Positions 57,790 through 64,000 of a DNA stretch of 64,000 bases are shown here, piece after piece; positions within the stretch are counted from its first letter, which is position 1, and every line of letters starts with the position of its first letter. The notes under the pieces were generated by a model that searched no databases, had not been told where the DNA came from, and saw only the letters and a list, made by a program, of their open reading frames with translations. The stretch lies in NCBI GenBank assembly GCA_017311185.1, contig JAESUZ010002404.1:186001-250000 (forward strand). Reading direction: 5' to 3'. Source of the stretch: Proteles cristata cristata. Taxonomy: Eukaryota; Chordata; Mammalia; Carnivora; Hyaenidae. The translations under genes and the position numbers were made by a program.

Positions 57790-58440
57790 GGATTTAAAAA
57801 AATTAGAGTATTATATGCTGTTTGACAATTTCAGACAATATAGAGAGGTATAAAGTAAAAACGAATGTCCCCTCATTTCACTCTTTCTCATTTTCACCCT
57901 CTGGATTCACTGGTAACAGTTTGATGTATCCTTCTTGACTTTCGTATTCACTCACATATGTAAGCATACATTCTGTATGAGCATAGAAAAAGACTATAGG
58001 TGTTATCTATCTGCTTTATAATAAAAATGGGATCATACACATTCTGTATATACATCAAAGTATATCATGAACATCTTTCTAGGTGGTCCATGTGTCAATC
58101 CAATTTATTCTTTATAACTGCTGTATAAATATTGGGTAGTTTAGATCTGCATCATTACTTATTATTTTACCATTGAACATTTGGGTTGCTTTCAATATTT
58201 TATTTCTCTAATGGTAAAATGGAGCATCCTTGAGCATATATTCATAGGTACCTTGGTTTATTTAACTTGTGTTGGATAGATTTCTGCAGGAAAAACTGCT
58301 GAATGATAGAGTGTGTACATTTAAAATATTGATATGTTCAAATTGCTTTGGACAAAAGTTAGAATTTATACCCCAGCATATGTTATGAGAATGTGCTTTC
58401 CCTCATACCTTTGGCCATAGTGGCACTTTAAACTTTGGCC
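57790..58440 (-). mobile_element. Old L1 (L1ME-like) 3' region, minus strand
   Basis: '...GAACATCTTTCTAGGTGGTCC...', '...TTTATTCTTTATAACTGCTG...', '...CCATTGAACATTTGGGTTGC...' and '...AGCATATATTCATAGGTACC...' follow the familiar reverse-strand L1M text. Confidence 0.7.
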
Positions 58441-60000
58441 TTCTTATTAATAAGTTTAAAAAGTCACTATTTTCACCCTACTTTTTTATTTCAAACTGCT
58501 TCTTAGTTTTCCTGAATTGTTGCTCTGACCTGTGACTTTTATTAGCAGCTGACAAGGAGTACAGACAATAAAGATTTCATTGAAGAAATGAAAAAGTGTA
58601 ATAATGGTTAAGTTTCTTGGCATTTGGAAAACGTCTCTTCAGTATTTTTCTGTTTAAATGTGAATCAGGCTTGTTATGTTCATGCTGGAGCTTACAATTG
58701 GCACTACTGTTAACATTCATATTGTAAAAATTTATACCAACTTTGAGGTTTTAGATGATGAAAAATGAGAAATAAGCATGATACCACATTTTCAAAGCAT
58801 ACGTTGATGGTAGATGAAGCCTAATAGATTTCCTTTTCTTTTTTAAAATTTCTAGTCTTAGTTGCTTTTTTTTTTTTTTAACTAGGGGATATTAAACTCT
58901 TAAGAGCAGCAGAATCTATATCTTCTACTTCTGTTTTTTTTCTTCCATGGAATCTTCCATACTCCTTAATAAGAATTTGTTGATTTAGATTGACTTACAG
59001 TCCAGAATTAGAATACAGGATATTCATTTATTCTGTAAGTTCACGAAGGGAATACATTTATGGAAAAAAGTTTCAAATTTTAAATTTGAAGAAGTCAAAC
59101 CTCATTTAATGGTATTTTTCCCCCCAAATACAGTCAGTTTTCACTTACCTGGGAAGATGAATTACTGATTTTGTGAGATACATTATGGCCAGTTTTGAGT
59201 CTTGGTTAACTGTAACTCTGTGCTATTCACCATCTTTAAATATTTTTATTTGATATTATGTTCTGATGCTTCTTGTAGTATGCCCAGGGAATTCAAACAA
59301 ATCTTAATGAGAATCCTATAAAGACTATAATATAAATGGAAATTTGCTGCAGAAGCCACTATTACATAAAATAAATTTTAATGCAAATGCAACTCTATAT
59401 GTAGAATTACACACGTATCGACTTTATATGCCTTCGAGCTTAAGTTTTAACTTATTTAAATACATTTCCCTCTGAATATTCGATTTCATGCTAGTCATTT
59501 TCCCTTGATTTTGTATTTTTCTTTAATTGCTTTTTTGTATATCTTTTTAGCTCCGTAAGTTCCTAGAAGGCAGAGACTATTTTCATCATTTTTTGAATTA
59601 TTTAAAATGTACATTTCCAATGCAATATATGCTTTCCATGATTGCATAAAGTAGAAAAATGTGTGTGTGTGTGTGTGTGTGTTTGTGTGTGTTTTTAAGT
59701 CTTAGTAGTGGGTGGTGTCATGCTTTCTAAAGGCTCTACCAATCTCATGCATGGAATTATTACCTGCAATATACCAACTGTATTCCTGACCTTCCTCTCA
59801 CTTCCCTTCTAAGAATCCCATGCATTCTCAGTCACATCATAATTACGAACACGTGAAGAATTTGTATAGTGATAAGGATGGCAGATAGAACATCTCAGTG
59901 GACAGAATCTGTCTGCTAACATGTGTTTGATGGAAATGTTTATGAGACTGGGAAATATGCATTCTGAAACTGCTTTGAAAATAGGATTAAAAAATCATTT
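58441..60000. other. Low-repeat DNA
   Basis: No gene recognised. Includes a (TG)n microsatellite. The right edge carries the TSD of the next SINE. Confidence 0.4.
59661..59694. repeat. (TG)n microsatellite
   Basis: GTGTGTG... with one TTTG interruption. Confidence 0.95.
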
Positions 60001-60218
60001 TTGGGGCCCCTGGGTGACTCAGTTGGTTAAGCATCCAACTATGATTTTGGCTCATGATCTCATGGTCTGTGGTATCGATCCCTATGTTGGACTCTGCACT
60101 GGTGGCATGGAGCCTGCTTGGGCTTCTCTCTCCCTCTCCCTCTCTCTGCCCCTCCCCTACATGCTCTCTCTCTTGTCTCACAATGAATAAGCATTAAAAA
60201 TTTCAAAAAAAATAAAAA
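60001..60218 (+). mobile_element. Felid SINE, diverged, plus strand
   Basis: GGGGCCCCTGGGTGACTCAGTTGG..., CT-rich body, CACAATGAATAAGCATT tail. TSD AAAAATCATTT / TAAAATCATTT (59990-60000, 60219-60229). Confidence 0.94.
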
Positions 60219-60229
60219 TAAAATCATTT

Positions 60230-63078
60230 GAAAGGCCAAAAGTAGAGCAGCAGATCTAGATTTTCTTTTTAGGTCAATCATGCTGAACAAGGAACTTCTA
60301 TTTTAATACTTTTGAATCTACTGATTCCTAAGAGAGCTGTCCTACAAAAATCTCATTCACTTTATTTCATAACTTTGCCAGATAGGGCTAAAGTTGACTT
60401 TCTTACTTGTTTACAGATATTCTCTAGACTTCAAAGTTCTTACTACTCCCTGATAAACATAATCACCATCTTTGTGAAGTACTGTCACTGCCTAATTCCA
60501 GTTTATCTTTGATGGCTGTCTTTGAGGATTATTACAGATAATACCAAGGAAAACCATCTGGTTAAAAGAGAAGTAGTGGCTGTAGTGGTATTGGGTAGGG
60601 AGAAGGGTGGAGGGTGGAGGGAAGGTGTATTTTTTAACAAGAATCAAGCAAAGTTTTTCTTAGTATTTTTCTTTTTTGGTGGTATTTTAGTAATTGGAGT
60701 ACTTGAAACGAACTCTTAGACAATCACACCTAAATACTTAGAAATCTTTTGAGATTTCAAAGATTTGCCAACAGAGGCACCCAATCATTCCCTAGAGTGT
60801 TTGAGAGAAGCAAAGAGGAAGCCACAATTTTTTATATCCTCGTTTCATAAAACACACCATCCACCATCACTTCTGCCACATTCTGTTCATTAAAAGTGAA
60901 TCATTAAGTACAGCCAATGCTTAAAAAGAGGGGAATTAAGTTCCAACTTTTGAAGGGAGGGGTGTAAAAGAATTGTTCAGTGTATTTTAAAACCACAATA
61001 GTTATGCTATATGATTTTTTTAAAATGTGAGTGTATTATTTGGGATTTTTGTAGCAATGTTAATAAAATGTACTTTGTTCTTTAAGAAACTGTTTTTAAG
61101 TTTTGCAATGAGTGTTATACTCACTTTACAGAAATAACTTGGAAATTTTTTGTATGTTTTTATGTTTTTGGAATAGTTTCAAGTATCATTGGGTGTTTAC
61201 AGTTTTCAAAAGTATGCTAGAATTCTCCTGAGAAACTATCTGAACATGAGGCTTCTTTTGTTGGGAGGTGTTAACTACTTTTTCCATATTTTTCATAATA
61301 TTTGATTTAAGTAGACTTTCTGTCTGTATTTAAGTCATATCTGGTACCAATTTCAGTATTTTTTAAAGATAACTTCTGAAAGCAGATTTGTACTCAGGAG
61401 TCCATCATATCTTTTGTTTTTATACTATAAGCCAGTGGCAATAAAAGTGCTATTACATACTTATGTATTTTATATATAGGCAAACCTCAGAAATATTTCT
61501 TTAAAGAGAAGTATGCCTTTCTTACACACATTATTTTTTAATCTGTAGATGAAGTGGTTACTAGTTAGGTAAATATGAATGAATGTTAGCATTTTCAAAA
61601 AACCATATATTTTATTCTATCATGTGCTCTTTGAAGACATCAGTCATTATAGTACTGATGAAAGATAATTTTTATCTTATGTAATTTTATTTAGTGTTTT
61701 GAATTTGTTTTTAGCTCTATTCTCAATTAAATGGTCTTCCTTGAGTTTATTTCTTTGGAAAATAAGTTTACATATTGGTAAGAATATGATTGTGTGAATG
61801 AGCCATGTGATACTATTTTAATAAATATTGTAGTTGTCAGGTTTCCATTCTTTGCTAACTCATTCCTTTTTTTTTCAATTATTGTTATCCACCATTGAGT
61901 TAGAATTGAGTGATAGATAATACAGCAGTGGGGATGACTTGGTACTTGCTCTTGAGGTGGAACTTGCATCTTGTATCTAACAGATTCTAAACTAAGACAG
62001 TGGTTTAAGAAATATTTAGGAGATGTCTGAAAATTGTAAGAGAGATTTATAAAATCATTTTATCTTTAGTTTTTCTGGGGATTAAGATATGGATCACTCA
62101 GTAGTGTAGCTTTTGTTAATTTTTACCCATTTTCCTTGTAATTTATATAAAATTTTTTCAGGTTTTTCCCATTTTAGATTCCCATTTTATTTTACCATAA
62201 ACCTAAATATTAATGAGATTCCAGAAACCAAAGTTATTTTAGTTTGACACTAAGAATTTGAAATGAACCCTTTTTTGGGGGAAAATAATGAGTATGAAGT
62301 ACCCATGAAATAAATGTTAAGCTTTTAATTTTGTGGTAATGACATTAAGATTACCTGAATTCTCTTTTCATTGTGTAATCAGAAAAAGAGAATTAAGAGC
62401 TCAGTTTTCTTTCTTTTATTTTTCTTTAGTTGGTTCACATTCATGTCTTTGGTGTTCAGTAATAAGGAGAATTATGTATAACACTTCTGAACTTTCCTAT
62501 CCCTAGGATTCTGCTAAGATATAGTAGATAACCCTGTAAATTTCTATTCTATTTATGTATATTGAAGCACTGCTGTGGAAAGTGACAAAGTATTTTCACA
62601 GTAAGACATGGTATTGTTAATTTGTTTTTTTCCACTTATTGGCAAGAAGAGTTAATGTAATAATGTTCAAATTATGGTATTTTTGCTTATTCCTTAAAAT
62701 CTTCAAAAAATGTCTGTTTTGAATCAGCTGAACACATTTAAAAGAGTATGCTGTTGTATGAATTTTAAGCCTTTTAATGGTTTTTACTTCTGTTGGATTT
62801 GGCTTCACATAAAAGGCAACATTTTCCTGCTCAAGCTTAAAAAAGGAAAAAAGACTGATAATGTAGCTCTTCATTGAGTTAAGAGAGCTACTGGGAAAGC
62901 TACTATTTCTTTCACATAATCTCAAAATCAACTAAATAATGCCATAGGACAACTAGCCGCTGGGATTGGATTTACAAAGCACCATCGACCATGCTAAACT
63001 CTAGACTGTCTTAGTCCAGCTAACTATGTACCATTCTGCAAATTAAAAATGAAATCTCTTAAATAATTTAGTGGACAG
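60230..63078. other. Long low-repeat stretch, no recognised gene
   Basis: About 2.8 kb with no repeat that I recognise. A minus frame at 62931-62617 contains LEQENVAFYVKPNPTEV after a CTTTTTTTAAG acceptor-like site but has no donor or family signal. 60570-60640 is G-rich (GGTAGGGAGAAGGGTGGAGGG). Confidence 0.4.
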
Positions 63079-63250
63079 GGACGCCTGGGTGGCTTAGTCC
63101 GTTAAGCATCTGACTCTTGATTTTGGCTCGAGTCATGATCTCATGGTTTATGAGATCAAGCCCCGCAGAGCCTGCTATGCTCTCTCTCTCTGCCCTGCCC
63201 CTGCTCTCACCCATGCATGCTCTCTCTCTAAAAATAAATAAATAAACATT
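63079..63250 (+). mobile_element. Felid SINE, shortened, plus strand
   Basis: GGACGCCTGGGTGGCTTAGTCC..., with the GTGCTGACAGCTC segment deleted (CCCCGCAGAGCCTGC). Tail AAAAATAAATAAATAAACATT. TSD ATTTAGTGGACAG / TAAATAGTGGACA (63066-63078, 63251-63263). Confidence 0.94.
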
Positions 63251-63263
63251 TAAATAGTGGACA

Positions 63264-63894
63264 AAGACCTCAAGAATTCTATTATAGTTATACGAAGTTT
63301 TCTTTGGAGCTGTTTACTTTCTATTTTAGTTTCCTCTACATCTTATAGTTCCACTTACTTAAAGAATAATAATATCAATGTCAATAATAATATATGAGCA
63401 CCAATAATAATAATACATTTATATATCATGGAAAATTTTACTATTATAAAATATACAAATTAAGGTAACCATGAAACTCATGTTAAAACGATTGCTATTT
63501 ATTCCTGATCTGATACATTGAGCCAGATTCCTGTTACTCTTCACATCCTCTGTCAACTTTCTAGAATTCTCTTTGAAGTTACTGTTATTACAAGAATGGA
63601 AGTAAAGAGAAAGAGAAAAATCTAACCTCGTGTGCTTGGAGAGCTCCTTTGAAGTTGATGACAAGTTAACTGTGAAGAAGTACATCCCTCTTTCAGCATT
63701 GAAGTATCTACAATATATAACAAGCTACATGTGATGTGGTATTTTTAGAAAATTGTTAGATGTCTTGCTAATTTCTTGATGCTGTGCTATAGTTCTAGCT
63801 TTTGCCTAACATCAGAATAGATCTTCCTAAAGAGATGCATGGATATGCCACTTAATATTGGATCCTATTTTTCTAACCTTTAAAACCATCTATT
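63264..63894. other. No recognised gene
   Basis: AT-rich, with AAT-rich short repeats at 63366-63420. A minus-strand splice-like pair near 63664-63620 is too weak to call. Confidence 0.35.
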
Positions 63895-63952
63895 TTTTAA
63901 AACAAAACATACCTTTTTATTGGAGTATGATATACATAATAAATTAATTCCT
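63895..63952 (-). mobile_element. Start of an L1 3' end, minus strand
   Basis: 'CTTTTTATTGGAGTATGATATACATAATAAATTAATTC' resembles the first bases of a reverse-oriented L1M 3' UTR. Cut by the SINE that follows. Confidence 0.5.
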
Positions 63953-64000
63953 GGGCTGCCTGGATGGCTCAGTTGGTTAAGCAAATGACTCTTGAGTTCA
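63953..64000 (+). mobile_element. Felid SINE head, cut by the window end
   Basis: GGGCTGCCTGGATGGCTCAG, TTGGTTAAGC, ACTCTTGAGTTCA. Only the first 48 bp are inside the window. Confidence 0.92.

Noticed and set aside
62617..62931. 104-codon minus frame
   Set aside because: Lys/Asn/Ile-rich AT-driven composition; an acceptor-like site is present but no matching donor, stop context or recognised family.

Overview
This is a mammalian nuclear window, almost certainly from a cat-family carnivore (Felidae). About 25 full or partial copies of the tRNA-derived carnivore SINE are present. They begin with variants of GGCGCCTGGGTGGCTCAG, carry a B-box-like GGTTCGAGCCC, continue into a CT-rich body and end in AATAAATAAAACATT plus poly(A); the sequence form is the felid SINEC_Fc type. 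The 3' ends of the younger L1 copies (ending ACAATAAACTATTTGTAAAA) fit the same lineage. Base composition is AT-rich with no CpG island, no rRNA or tRNA gene, no CRISPR and no operon. The species cannot be fixed from the sequence alone.

The window is gene-poor: intergenic or deep-intronic DNA. No complete protein-coding gene is visible. The best gene evidence is one candidate internal exon on the + strand (34535-34600): 66 nt, a long polypyrimidine tract plus CAG acceptor, a GTAAGA donor, and only one open frame, running through the whole exon in phase 0-0. Second is a candidate 3'-terminal exon on the - strand (57697 down to 57486) with an acceptor, about 69 codons, a stop and a nearby AATAAA. 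I do not recognise either protein. Three weaker exon-like stretches (14165-14214, 36000-36035, 43850-43987) are listed with low confidence.

Layout. 1-5640: a stack of nested insertions, with an old + strand L1 broken by younger - strand L1s and SINEs. 5640-9850: SINEs, a chimeric SINE holding an L1 5'-end piece, and an L1 with a 5' inversion. 9850-18880: mostly low-repeat DNA with L2, hAT and MaLR remnants. 18880-28560: long - strand L1 relics, one split by an unresolved old repeat. 28560-34130: SINEs, MIR, an L2/CR1-like piece, a MaLR LTR and an L1. 34130-38085: low-repeat DNA around the best exon candidate. 38086-47130: L1 copies, a Tigger-type element, MER5-like and L2 relics. 47130-51235: a HAL1-like element and another old L1 5' half. 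51235-64000: mostly low-repeat DNA with L1, L2, SINE and LTR-like fragments.

Nothing here forms a cooperating gene system. The notable content is retrotransposition history (target-site duplications, a 5' inversion, nested order, SINE subfamilies) and the two exon candidates. Repeat family names come from recognising consensus text, not from a database search, so subfamily labels are approximate.
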